This document shows positions 1 to 7,066 of a stretch of DNA of 64,000 nt, piece by piece. A program made the translations under genes and the position numbers. The stretch is from Ferrimonas marina (lineage in GTDB: Bacteria; Pseudomonadota; Gammaproteobacteria; Enterobacterales; Shewanellaceae). The notes below the pieces were generated by a model. The model was not told the DNA's origin and searched no databases. It worked only from the letters and a program-made list of their open reading frames with translations. The stretch lies in contig NZ_FQXG01000007.1 of NCBI RefSeq assembly GCF_900129905.1, forward strand, positions 124,001 to 188,000, written 5' to 3'. Positions within the stretch are counted from its first letter, which is position 1. The number at the start of each line of letters is the position of its first letter.

Positions 1-330
1 GCCATCGGCTCGCTGGTGTACGGCTTCGTTCCAGAGGATCTGATCGTCAAATACGCCAGCAACGACAGTCCGCTGTCCATTGCCATCGCCTCGGTGGTCG
101 GGGTACCGCTTTATATCCGTGCCGAAGCGATGATCCCGCTGGCAGCTGCGCTGCAGCTGAAAGGGATGGGGATGGGGGCGCTGATGGCGCTGATCATCGG
201 TAGCGCCGGGGCCAGCATCACCGAGGTGATCCTGCTCAAGACCCTGTTCCGCAGCCAGATGATCATCGCGTTTCTGGCCGTCATCTTCACCATGGCATTC
301 AGCGCTGGCCTGCTGTTCAGTCTGCTGTAA
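1..330 (+). CDS. Permease of the ArsP/YraQ (DUF318) type, 3' part
   Basis: The reading frame is open from base 1, so the start lies outside the window; the last 109 residues and the stop are present. The visible part has three hydrophobic spans. It carries the family-typical stretch with GVPLYIRAEAMIPLAAAL, followed by a glycine-rich GMGMGALMALIIGSAGAS segment and a final membrane helix ending in LLFSLL. This fits the permease family to which ArsP (organoarsenic efflux) and YraQ belong; the substrate cannot be read from this fragment. An ArsR-type regulator follows 78 bp downstream on the same strand, which supports a metal or metalloid-linked job, but that is inference from context. Confidence 0.7.
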   Translation, partial: AIGSLVYGFVPEDLIVKYASNDSPLSIAIASVVGVPLYIRAEAMIPLAAALQLKGMGMGALMALIIGSAGASITEVILLKTLFRSQMIIAFLAVIFTMAFSAGLLFSLL

Positions 331-345
331 TGACGTTGCGGTGCA

Positions 346-386
346 TTAGGGCCATATCCCCAAAACTATGGAATAATTGGCCCTAA
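346..386. promoter_or_regulatory. Inverted repeat upstream of the ArsR-type gene, candidate operator
   Basis: Two perfect 9-bp arms, TTAGGGCCA (346-354) and TGGCCCTAA (378-386), flank a 23-bp spacer. Inside them a second pair, CCATA (352-356) and TATGG (367-371), forms a nested dyad. The element sits 23 bp before the start of the regulator gene and after the permease stop, the usual place for an autoregulatory ArsR/SmtB operator. Binding is inferred. Confidence 0.5.
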
Positions 387-408
387 GCCCCCAAGCACTG
401 GACACAAT

Positions 409-702
409 ATGGAACTTCTGGAATACCACGCCAAGGCACTGAAGGAGCTGGGTCACCCGGCCCGACTGGCGGTATACAAGCGGCTGTCCAAAGCGGGCTA
501 CCAGGGCCTGCCGGTGGGCAGCCTGCAGAAGGAGCTGGGGATCCCCGGCTCCACCTTGTCGCACCACCTGTCCGCATTGATGGCGGCTGGGCTGGTCAAA
601 CAGCAGCGCGATGGCCGCACCCTGTTTTGCATCGCTCAGTACGACCGCTTCGATGCCCTGGTGGCCTACCTGCAGGACCAGTGCTGCGCCGACGAGCAGT
701 AA
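409..702 (+). CDS. ArsR/SmtB-family winged-helix transcriptional regulator
   Basis: A 97-residue protein of the usual ArsR size. It contains a winged-helix fold: LKELGHPARLAVYKRLSKAG, then the recognition region LGIPGSTLSHHLSALMAAGLV, then the wing QQRDGRTLFCIAQYD. The only cysteines are one in the wing (FCIAQ) and a CC pair near the C-terminus, so any metal site would be C-terminal; the classic ELCVCDL motif of arsenic sensors is absent. The gene follows a permease on the same strand, with an inverted repeat between them. It probably represses its own promoter, perhaps with the permease, in response to a metal, metalloid or thiol-reactive signal. The inducer is unknown. Confidence 0.8.
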   Translation: MELLEYHAKALKELGHPARLAVYKRLSKAGYQGLPVGSLQKELGIPGSTLSHHLSALMAAGLVKQQRDGRTLFCIAQYDRFDALVAYLQDQCCADEQ

Positions 703-704
703 GG

Positions 705-1355
705 CTATTGGCCGGGCTGGATCAGCTCCGCCAGGATGGTGCCGCGGTTGCCCGGATAGACCAGGTACTCACCGTGGTACTTCACCTTGGATTTGTAATC
801 GGTGACCTTGTGCAGCAACAACCCCTGGTCAAAGGCCAGCTGGACAAAGGCCCGCATATCGCCCCGCACATAGAGTGATACCGGCTTCACCAGCGCATCG
901 TCATCGACGAAGTGCTCCTTCTGCTGCCGGGCACAAAGCACCAGGGAGCCCTGGCCATCGGTGTGATGGACGAAGGTGCCATCGATCTCCTGCTCCGGCT
1001 CAACCACCCAGCCCGCTTCATCCAGCTGCTCCGCCAGGGCTTCGAACTGGCGCATCGATACCGGTTTCTCCGGGTTCTCAAACAGCGGTCCGTAGGTCGC
1101 TACGATCTGCTCAAACACCTGCTTGAGTGCCGCCCCCTGGCCCTTGGTACGGGCCTGCTTCTGCCAGGCCTTAAGCTGGGCGGCGCTGCTATGGGGGAAG
1201 CGTTTTTGCTTGATCGCCAGGGTGACCCAGGCACTGAAATAGTGAGCCTCGCTGGCGGGGCTTTTGGCGGTGCGTCCCTTGGCCTGGGATTGGGCCAGTT
1301 CAGTCAGACCCTGTTGGGCCAGGGAGAGGATATCGAGTGCAAAGGGGCTGGTCAT
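705..1355 (-). CDS. DUF2913-like protein of unknown function
   Basis: A 216-residue soluble protein without signal peptide or membrane span. The overall pattern resembles the gammaproteobacterial DUF2913 family as I remember it: an N-terminal helical part with WVTLAIKQKRFP and a C-terminal block with DYKSKVKYHGEYLVYPGNRG. I make that assignment from memory of the family pattern, not from a search. It overlaps the upstream gene by four bases (shared ATGA at 1352-1355), so the two are translationally coupled. No catalytic motif is apparent. Its stop lies only 3 bp from the stop of the convergent ArsR gene, leaving no room for a terminator between them. Confidence 0.6.
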   Translation of the reverse strand: MTSPFALDILSLAQQGLTELAQSQAKGRTAKSPASEAHYFSAWVTLAIKQKRFPHSSAAQLKAWQKQARTKGQGAALKQVFEQIVATYGPLFENPEKPVSMRQFEALAEQLDEAGWVVEPEQEIDGTFVHHTDGQGSLVLCARQQKEHFVDDDALVKPVSLYVRGDMRAFVQLAFDQGLLLHKVTDYKSKVKYHGEYLVYPGNRGTILAELIQPGQ

Positions 1356-2017
1356 TGAGCGGACGCCTCCGGGCTGGCGGGTAAACGGGTGGCATTGAGT
1401 TGCTGGCGCAGCTGCTGACGCTCACGCTCCAGCTGCTTGAGCAGCGCCAGTCGCTGTTGGCGTAGGTCCTTGAGTTCGGCTTTCTGCTCGCCGTGCCATT
1501 GATGGATCTGGGCCTGCAGATCCCGCAGTTGCAGTTGCAGATGGCGCTGGGTGCGGGTGGTGGCCTGCAGCTGTTGCTGTGCCGCTGCATCCCCCTGCAC
1601 CTGGCTCAACGCCGCCTGCAGGGTGGGCTTGGCGATACGTAAGCGGGCGCTCAGCTCGAGCTGATCCATCCCTTCCCAATCCACGCTATGCTGGTCTTCG
1701 CTGGCCACGGTTTCCAGGTAGGCGGCGATCAGGGTGTGCCATTGTGCCGCCGGCAACGAGGGCGCAGTCTGGATCATCTCCTGCTCCGCCAGGTAGTGGC
1801 TGGCGCTGCGACGGGCCTGGAACAGGGTCAGCTGGCGCGCATCCCGGGGGCGATCATTGGGGCCCAGGGTATAGCGCTGCTGCACCTTGAGCACGCTGGT
1901 CTGCTCATCATCGGACAGCGGCGTGACCGGCTGGGCCCAGGCCATGCCGCTGAACAGGCCAGCCATCAGGCAAACACTAACAAAACGACGAATGCGCCCC
2001 ATGGGCCGTTCCTTCAC
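1352..2017 (-). CDS. Secreted coiled-coil protein of unknown function
   Basis: A signal peptide is visible (RRFVSVCLMAGLFSGMAWAQ, cleavage expected after AWA), so the protein is exported to the periplasm. The start may be the first methionine or the one five residues later (MGRIRRF), which gives a more typical signal peptide. The C-terminal third, from about residue 145, is rich in Q, L, R and E with heptad spacing, indicating a coiled coil. The family is not recognised. The stop overlaps the start of the DUF2913-like gene by four bases, so the two form an operon. Confidence 0.65.
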   Translation of the reverse strand: MKERPMGRIRRFVSVCLMAGLFSGMAWAQPVTPLSDDEQTSVLKVQQRYTLGPNDRPRDARQLTLFQARRSASHYLAEQEMIQTAPSLPAAQWHTLIAAYLETVASEDQHSVDWEGMDQLELSARLRIAKPTLQAALSQVQGDAAAQQQLQATTRTQRHLQLQLRDLQAQIHQWHGEQKAELKDLRQQRLALLKQLERERQQLRQQLNATRLPASPEASAQ

Positions 2018-2110
2018 TGACTCTCTGAAAACGGCAATCCTAGCGAATAACGCGTCTAATACAAATGCTTGCCGGATGTAACTCCCACCTGGCTCACCCT
2101 TTGAACACCG

Positions 2111-2566
2111 TCAATGCAGGATCCCCTGCTCCCGGCACCGCTTGGCATACAGGTACAGAGCCAGGGCCACCAGGAAGATCAACAGGGTAAAGCCCAAGGA
2201 GAAGACATCGCCGATGATCTCCATACCGTTGGACAGCACGTAGTTCTGGAAGGTGACGATCACCATACACAGCAGCGACACCAGGAAGATCGGCACCGCA
2301 CTGCCCTTGCGCAACAACAACATCACCGCCCCCAACACGCCGCCCCACACTGCGATGGCCCAGCAGGCATCCGCCCAGGCTGGGAAGCCATAGAAGAACG
2401 CCAGCTGCTGCTCGGTGAAGTTGGCCATGTACTCCGGGTTGCGGGTCTGGGTCATGTAGTAATCCATCGCCCCCATGGCGTTCCAAAACAGCGCCAGTAC
2501 CCCCACCACCCAGAGGTGCCACGGGGTTGTGCGATGACTCATGGTTTGATTCATGGATTGGTTCAT
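2111..2566 (-). CDS. Small four-helix integral membrane protein, unknown function
   Basis: A 151-residue protein with four hydrophobic spans: around residues 17-35, 60-85, 88-110 and 118-142. Many gammaproteobacteria carry similar stand-alone membrane proteins that are annotated loosely; no transporter signature is visible. An AGGAG ribosome site lies six bases before the ATG at 2566. The N-terminus is a small repeat (MNQSMNQTM). It stands alone and divergent from the nucleotidyltransferase-like gene at 2646. Confidence 0.65.
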   Translation of the reverse strand: MNQSMNQTMSHRTTPWHLWVVGVLALFWNAMGAMDYYMTQTRNPEYMANFTEQQLAFFYGFPAWADACWAIAVWGGVLGAVMLLLRKGSAVPIFLVSLLCMVIVTFQNYVLSNGMEIIGDVFSLGFTLLIFLVALALYLYAKRCREQGILH

Positions 2567-2645
2567 GCTGTGCTCCTAATCCCTGGCGGGTCCCTGTCCT
2601 GGCTGACCCACTCAGGTTACCATAGCGCCAAATCCCCAACCCCGT

Positions 2646-3185
2646 GTGGTCATGCACCGTTTACGCGCCCTCATTCTGTCCGATCCGCAGCTGCTTCAGT
2701 GGCTTGAGGCGGTTCGCCAAACCCAGCTGCCGGATGCCTGGCTGGCCGCCGGGGCACTGCGTAACCGGGTCTGGGATCAGCTGCACGGCTATCCACCCAG
2801 CCCGCTCAACGATCTGGATTTGATCTACTTTGATGCCAGTGACCCAGAGGGCCAGGCAGGCGTGGCTGCCCAGCAGCGGTTATCGATGGGGAGCGACGCG
2901 GCGCAATGGCAGGTGAAGAACCAGGCTTTGATGCACCATCGTAATGGCCATGCTCCCTACCGGGATGCGGTGGATGCGATGCGCTACTGGCCCGAGCAGG
3001 AGACCGCCGTGGCTGCGCGGCTCGGCGCCAGTGGTGAGGTTGAGATCGCCGCGCCCTTTGGCGTGGAGAGCCTGTTGGCCGGCCAGCTCCATCCCAACCC
3101 GGCCCGCCCCTACGCCCTGTTCGCCCAACGGCTCGAAAGCAAGGGTTGGTTGAGGCGCTGGCCAAGGCTCAAGGTGGTGCGCTAA
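2646..3185 (+). CDS. Nucleotidyltransferase-fold family protein (NTP_transf_6 / COG3575 type)
   Basis: A protein of about 178 residues. It carries an AWLAAGALRNRVWDQLHG motif followed by PLNDLDLIYFD, the DxD metal-binding strand of nucleotidyltransferase-like proteins. A conserved C-terminal block (PFGVESLLAGQLHPNP and a final WLRRWPRLKV) matches the family as I know it. The start is uncertain between the GTG at 2646 and the ATG at 2652 (MHRLRAL); the ATG looks better. The physiological substrate is unknown for the family. Confidence 0.75.
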   Translation: MVMHRLRALILSDPQLLQWLEAVRQTQLPDAWLAAGALRNRVWDQLHGYPPSPLNDLDLIYFDASDPEGQAGVAAQQRLSMGSDAAQWQVKNQALMHHRNGHAPYRDAVDAMRYWPEQETAVAARLGASGEVEIAAPFGVESLLAGQLHPNPARPYALFAQRLESKGWLRRWPRLKVVR

Positions 3186-3267
3186 GTCTTTGTCAGTCAT
3201 AGGGCGAAATGGCAACTAGACTTGCCTGATGCGGGCATGAGGCCCGACGCAATGGACAAGGAGAGCC

Positions 3268-3903
3268 ATGGCCCACGCCCACAAGCACTCGCACTCGCAC
3301 AATAAGCGACAGCTCTGGTACGAATGGCTGGTGCTGTTCGTCGCCCTCCCCCTGCTGGCCTGGTGGTGGTCGCCGATGCGGATGCCACTGCTGATTGGGG
3401 TGGCGCTGTACTGCTTGTGGATGGCACGGCGCAAGGGGATCCGACGGCGCCGGCGCTTTATTCCCCCCACCTTCAAGTTCTGGCTGGCGATCCGCATGGT
3501 GCTGGTGAGCCTGGGGATCTTTGCCTTCAGCTACTGGTATGACCCGACCCGCTTTATGGATCTGCCGCGCCAGGATATGGCGATGTGGCTGCTGTTCTGC
3601 CTGCTCTACCCCCTGCTGTCCGCCCTGCCCCAGGAGTTCATCTTTCGCCGCTACTACTTCCAGCGCTACCGGCCGCTGTTTCGCCGGGTCAACACCCTGC
3701 TGGTGAGCTCGGTGCTGACCTTCGGCCTGGTTCACCTGGTGTACGAGAACTGGTTGGCGGTGGCGTTGAGCCTGGGCGGCGGTACCCTGTTTGCCTTTAC
3801 CTACGCCCACAGCGGCCGCCTCAGCTGGGTCACCACAGAGCACGCCCTCTATGGCCTGGCGGTGTTCAGTTCCGGCCTGGGCAGTTACTTCTACACCGCC
3901 TGA
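3268..3903 (+). CDS. CPBP-type intramembrane protease homologue with altered first motif
   Basis: A 211-residue polytopic membrane protein. Motif 1 of the CPBP/Abi family, normally EExxxR, appears as QEFIFRR near residue 121, so the first glutamate is glutamine. Motif 2 (FxxxH) appears as FGLVH near residue 155 and motif 3 as TTEHALYG near residue 192. The N-terminus is histidine-rich (HAHKHSHSHN), a possible metal-binding tail. The family includes Rce1-like endopeptidases, but the altered motif leaves activity uncertain. A bidirectional terminator follows. Confidence 0.65.
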   Translation: MAHAHKHSHSHNKRQLWYEWLVLFVALPLLAWWWSPMRMPLLIGVALYCLWMARRKGIRRRRRFIPPTFKFWLAIRMVLVSLGIFAFSYWYDPTRFMDLPRQDMAMWLLFCLLYPLLSALPQEFIFRRYYFQRYRPLFRRVNTLLVSSVLTFGLVHLVYENWLAVALSLGGGTLFAFTYAHSGRLSWVTTEHALYGLAVFSSGLGSYFYTA

Positions 3904-3926
3904 GCCCCTTACTAACAGGGCACAAA

Positions 3927-3950
3927 AAAGCCCGGCGATGGCCGGGCTTT
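3927..3950. terminator. Bidirectional hairpin terminator between convergent genes
   Basis: Stem GCCCGGC / GCCGGGC with a four-base loop, flanked by a run of A on the left and T on the right, so it can end transcription from both the CPBP gene and adhE. Confidence 0.85.
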
Positions 3951-3969
3951 CTCATTCAGGGGCAACGCC

Positions 3970-6642
3970 TCAGGCGGCGCTCACCTTCTTGCCTTTGACC
4001 GGCTTCACCTTGACCACTTTGGCCTCGGCAAAGTCCTGGCCCTCCTGGTAGGCCTTGCCATAGAAGGAGGCCAGCAGTACCTGCTTAAGCTCGGCGATCA
4101 GCGGGTAGCGTGGGTTGGCGCCGGTGCACTGGTCATCGAAGGCATCCACCGCCAGCTCATCCAGCTTGGCCAGGAACTCGGACTCACTGACCCCGGCTTC
4201 GCGGATGGAGGCGGGGATCTCCAGGTCACGCTTGAGCTGCTCCAGCCACTCGATCAAGGCCTCCACCTTGGCACCGGTGTCGTCCCCGGCCTGGGTCAGG
4301 CCCAGGTGATCCGCCACCTCGGCGTAGCGACAGCGGGCCTGGGGCCGGTCGTACTGGGAGAAGGCGGTCTGCTTGGTGGGCTTGTCGGTGGCATTGAAGC
4401 GCACCACGTTGCTGATCAGCAGCGCATTGGCCAGGCCGTGGGGCAGGTGGAACTCGGCACCGATCTTGTGGGCCATGGAGTGACACACCCCCAGGAAGCT
4501 GTTGGCGAAGGCGATGCCGGCGATGGTGGCGGCGTTGTGGACCTTCTCCCGGGCGATGGGATCCGCCGCCAGCTTGGCGTAGCTGGTGGGCAGGTACTGC
4601 TTGAGCAGCTTCAGCGCCATCAGCGCCTGACCATCGGCGTACTCGTTGGCCAGCACCGAGACGTAGGCCTCCAGCGCGTGGGTCACCGCATCGTAGCCGC
4701 CGTGGGCGGTCAGGGCCTTGGGCATGTCCATCACCAGATCCGCGTCAACGATGGCCATATTGGGGGTCAGCTCGTAGTCCGCCAGCGGGTACTTGGCGCC
4801 GGTCTTGTCGTCGGTGACCACGGCAAAAGGAGTCACCTCGGAGCCGGTACCGGAGGTGGTGGTGATGCACACCAGCTCCGCTTTCTGGCCCATCTTGGGA
4901 AACTTGTAAATGCGCTTGCGGATATCCATAAAGCGCAGGGCCAAGTCGGCAAAGTGGGTGTCCGGGTGCTCATACAGCACCCACATGATCTTGGCCGCAT
5001 CCATCGGCGAGCCGCCGCCCAGGGCGATGATGGTGTCCGGCTGGAAGCTCTTCATCGCCTCGGCACCCTTCTCCACCACCGACAGGGTGGGATCCGCCTC
5101 GACATCAAAGAAGGTGTGCACCTCCATACCCTGAGCCTTGAGCAGGGCGATCAGGGTGTCGGCATAGCCGTGGTTGAACAGGTAGCGGTCGGTGACGATA
5201 AAGGCCCGCTTCTTGCCTTCCAGATCCCCCAGCGCCACCGGCAGGGAGCCACGACGGAAGTAGATGGACTTGGGCAGCTTGTGCCACAGCATGTTCTCGG
5301 CGCGCTTGGCCACGGTCTTTTTGTTGATCAAGTGCTTAGGCCCCACGTTTTCAGAGATGGAGTTACCGCCCCAGGAGCCACAGCCCAGGGTCAGCGAAGG
5401 GGCGACATTGAAGTTATAGAGATCGCCGATGCCGCCGTGGGTTGTGGGGATGTTCACCAGGATACGGGCGGTCTTGAGCTTGTCGCCAAAGTAGCGGATC
5501 CGCTCCGGGTTCTTGTCCTGATCGGTGTAGAGGCCGGAGGTGTGGCCGATGCCGCCCATTTCGACCATCTTCTCCGCCATCGCCACCGCCTGCTCGAAGC
5601 TATGGGCACGGAACATCCCCAGGGTGGGCGACAACTTCTCGTGGGCGAAGGCGTCCTCAATGCCGATCTCCAGCCCCTCGCCTACCAAAATCTTGGTGTC
5701 CGCCGGGACACTGACTCCGGCCATCTCGGCGATGGCGGTAGCGGGCTGGCCAACAATCTTGGCGTTGAGGTGGCCGTCATTGAGGATCACCCCACGGACC
5801 TTGTCGGCGTCCGCCGCTGACAGGATATGGCCGCCGGATTGGGCAAAACGCGCCTTGACCGCGTCATAGACCTCGTCCATCACGATCACCGCCTGCTCCG
5901 AGGCACAGACCACGCCGTTGTCGAAGGTCTTGGACATGATCACCGATGCCACCGCCCGCTTGATGTCAGCGGTTTCGTCGATCACCACCGGTACATTGCC
6001 GGCACCGACACCGATGGCGGGCTTGCCGGAGGAGTAGGCCGCCTTGACCATGCCCGGGCCGCCGGTGGCCAGGATCAGGTTGATGTCATCGTGAGTCATC
6101 AGGGCATTGGACAGCTCTACCGAGGGGGCATCGATCCAACCGATGATCCCCTCCGGTGCACCCGCGGCAACCGCGGCTTCCAGCACCAGGCGGGCGGCGT
6201 CATTGGTGGACTGCTTGGCGCGAGGGTGCGGCGAGAAGATGATGCCGTTGCGGGTCTTGAGGGCGATCAGGGATTTGAAGATGGCGGTGGAGGTGGGGTT
6301 AGTGGTGGGCACGATACCGCAGATCAGCCCCACCGGCTCGGCGATGGTGATGGTGCCCATGGTGTCGTTCTCCTCGAGCACCCCACAGGTCTTCTCATCC
6401 TTGTACTTGTTGTAGATGAACTCGGAGGCAAAGTGGTTCTTGATCACCTTGTCCTCAACGATGCCCATACCGGACTCCGCCACGGCCTGCTGGGCCAGGG
6501 GGATACGGGCATTGTTAGCGGCCAGGGAAGCGGCACGGAAGATGGTATCGACCTGCTCCTGACTGAAGGTGGCAAACTCCGCCTGGGCAGCCTTAACCCG
6601 GGCCACCATCGCATTCAGCTCGGCAAGATTGGTCACAGCCAT
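3970..6642 (-). CDS. adhE: Bifunctional acetaldehyde-CoA / alcohol dehydrogenase AdhE
   Basis: An 890-residue fusion of the usual AdhE length. Residues 1 to about 440 form the CoA-acylating aldehyde dehydrogenase, with the catalytic cysteine in FDNGVVCASE (about C246). The C-terminal half is an iron-dependent alcohol dehydrogenase with the GGGSPMDAAK cofactor motif and metal-binding histidines in CHSMAHKIGAEFHLPHG. The linker GCGSWGGNSISENVGPKHL is typical. It converts acetyl-CoA to ethanol, using two NADH, during fermentation; the protein forms cytoplasmic spirosomes in homologues. The ATG at 6642, six bases after AAGGAG, is preferred over the TTG two codons upstream. Confidence 0.97.
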   Translation of the reverse strand: MAVTNLAELNAMVARVKAAQAEFATFSQEQVDTIFRAASLAANNARIPLAQQAVAESGMGIVEDKVIKNHFASEFIYNKYKDEKTCGVLEENDTMGTITIAEPVGLICGIVPTTNPTSTAIFKSLIALKTRNGIIFSPHPRAKQSTNDAARLVLEAAVAAGAPEGIIGWIDAPSVELSNALMTHDDINLILATGGPGMVKAAYSSGKPAIGVGAGNVPVVIDETADIKRAVASVIMSKTFDNGVVCASEQAVIVMDEVYDAVKARFAQSGGHILSAADADKVRGVILNDGHLNAKIVGQPATAIAEMAGVSVPADTKILVGEGLEIGIEDAFAHEKLSPTLGMFRAHSFEQAVAMAEKMVEMGGIGHTSGLYTDQDKNPERIRYFGDKLKTARILVNIPTTHGGIGDLYNFNVAPSLTLGCGSWGGNSISENVGPKHLINKKTVAKRAENMLWHKLPKSIYFRRGSLPVALGDLEGKKRAFIVTDRYLFNHGYADTLIALLKAQGMEVHTFFDVEADPTLSVVEKGAEAMKSFQPDTIIALGGGSPMDAAKIMWVLYEHPDTHFADLALRFMDIRKRIYKFPKMGQKAELVCITTTSGTGSEVTPFAVVTDDKTGAKYPLADYELTPNMAIVDADLVMDMPKALTAHGGYDAVTHALEAYVSVLANEYADGQALMALKLLKQYLPTSYAKLAADPIAREKVHNAATIAGIAFANSFLGVCHSMAHKIGAEFHLPHGLANALLISNVVRFNATDKPTKQTAFSQYDRPQARCRYAEVADHLGLTQAGDDTGAKVEALIEWLEQLKRDLEIPASIREAGVSESEFLAKLDELAVDAFDDQCTGANPRYPLIAELKQVLLASFYGKAYQEGQDFAEAKVVKVKPVKGKKVSAA

Positions 6643-7066
6643 GTTCAACTCCTTAAGAAAACTAAAAATTATTTAGTAAATACATGGTGTTGATAGCTGG
6701 TGCCGGTCCTGGCGGTAATCGATGAGCGGGAAGATCCATGTGTTTAGTAAATCACTTTCAAAAATGATTATATGAAGTCAGTTTGAGGAAAGGTTTGAGC
6801 CAGATCACTGTGGGGAAGAATCGTTGTGCGCGCCACTTCATGGTTTCATACCGTCCGATGCCGCGTTTCTGCGAGCCGTGTCAGCCCCAGCACCGTGGCA
6901 ATACGCCCTAGATCTCACTAACCCGATATGGCGCGATAGAACCTTCTCGTAAACAAACAACAAAATGGCACCGGATCACGGGGGTCGCCACATCCCGCTC
7001 CAACTCCCAATTCCGTCTTTGTTCCCTAGCAGAAAACTAGAAACGGCCTCCGAGGAGGCCGCTGGC
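6643..7066. promoter_or_regulatory. adhE upstream region with a repeated TTTAGTAAAT box
   Basis: This 424-bp stretch has no convincing gene. Two identical copies of TTTAGTAAAT lie at 6672-6681 and 6743-6752, 71 bp apart, close upstream of adhE. They could be sites for a redox or anaerobic regulator, but they match no regulator consensus I can name with confidence. The rest shows nothing clear apart from the hairpin terminator next to the following gene. Confidence 0.4.
7044..7061 (-). terminator. Hairpin terminator of the large secreted-protein gene
   Basis: CGGCCTC / GAGGCCG stem with loop CGAG just past the stop at 7067. On the minus strand it is followed by a modest T-rich stretch (TTTCTAGTTTTC). 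Confidence 0.6.
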
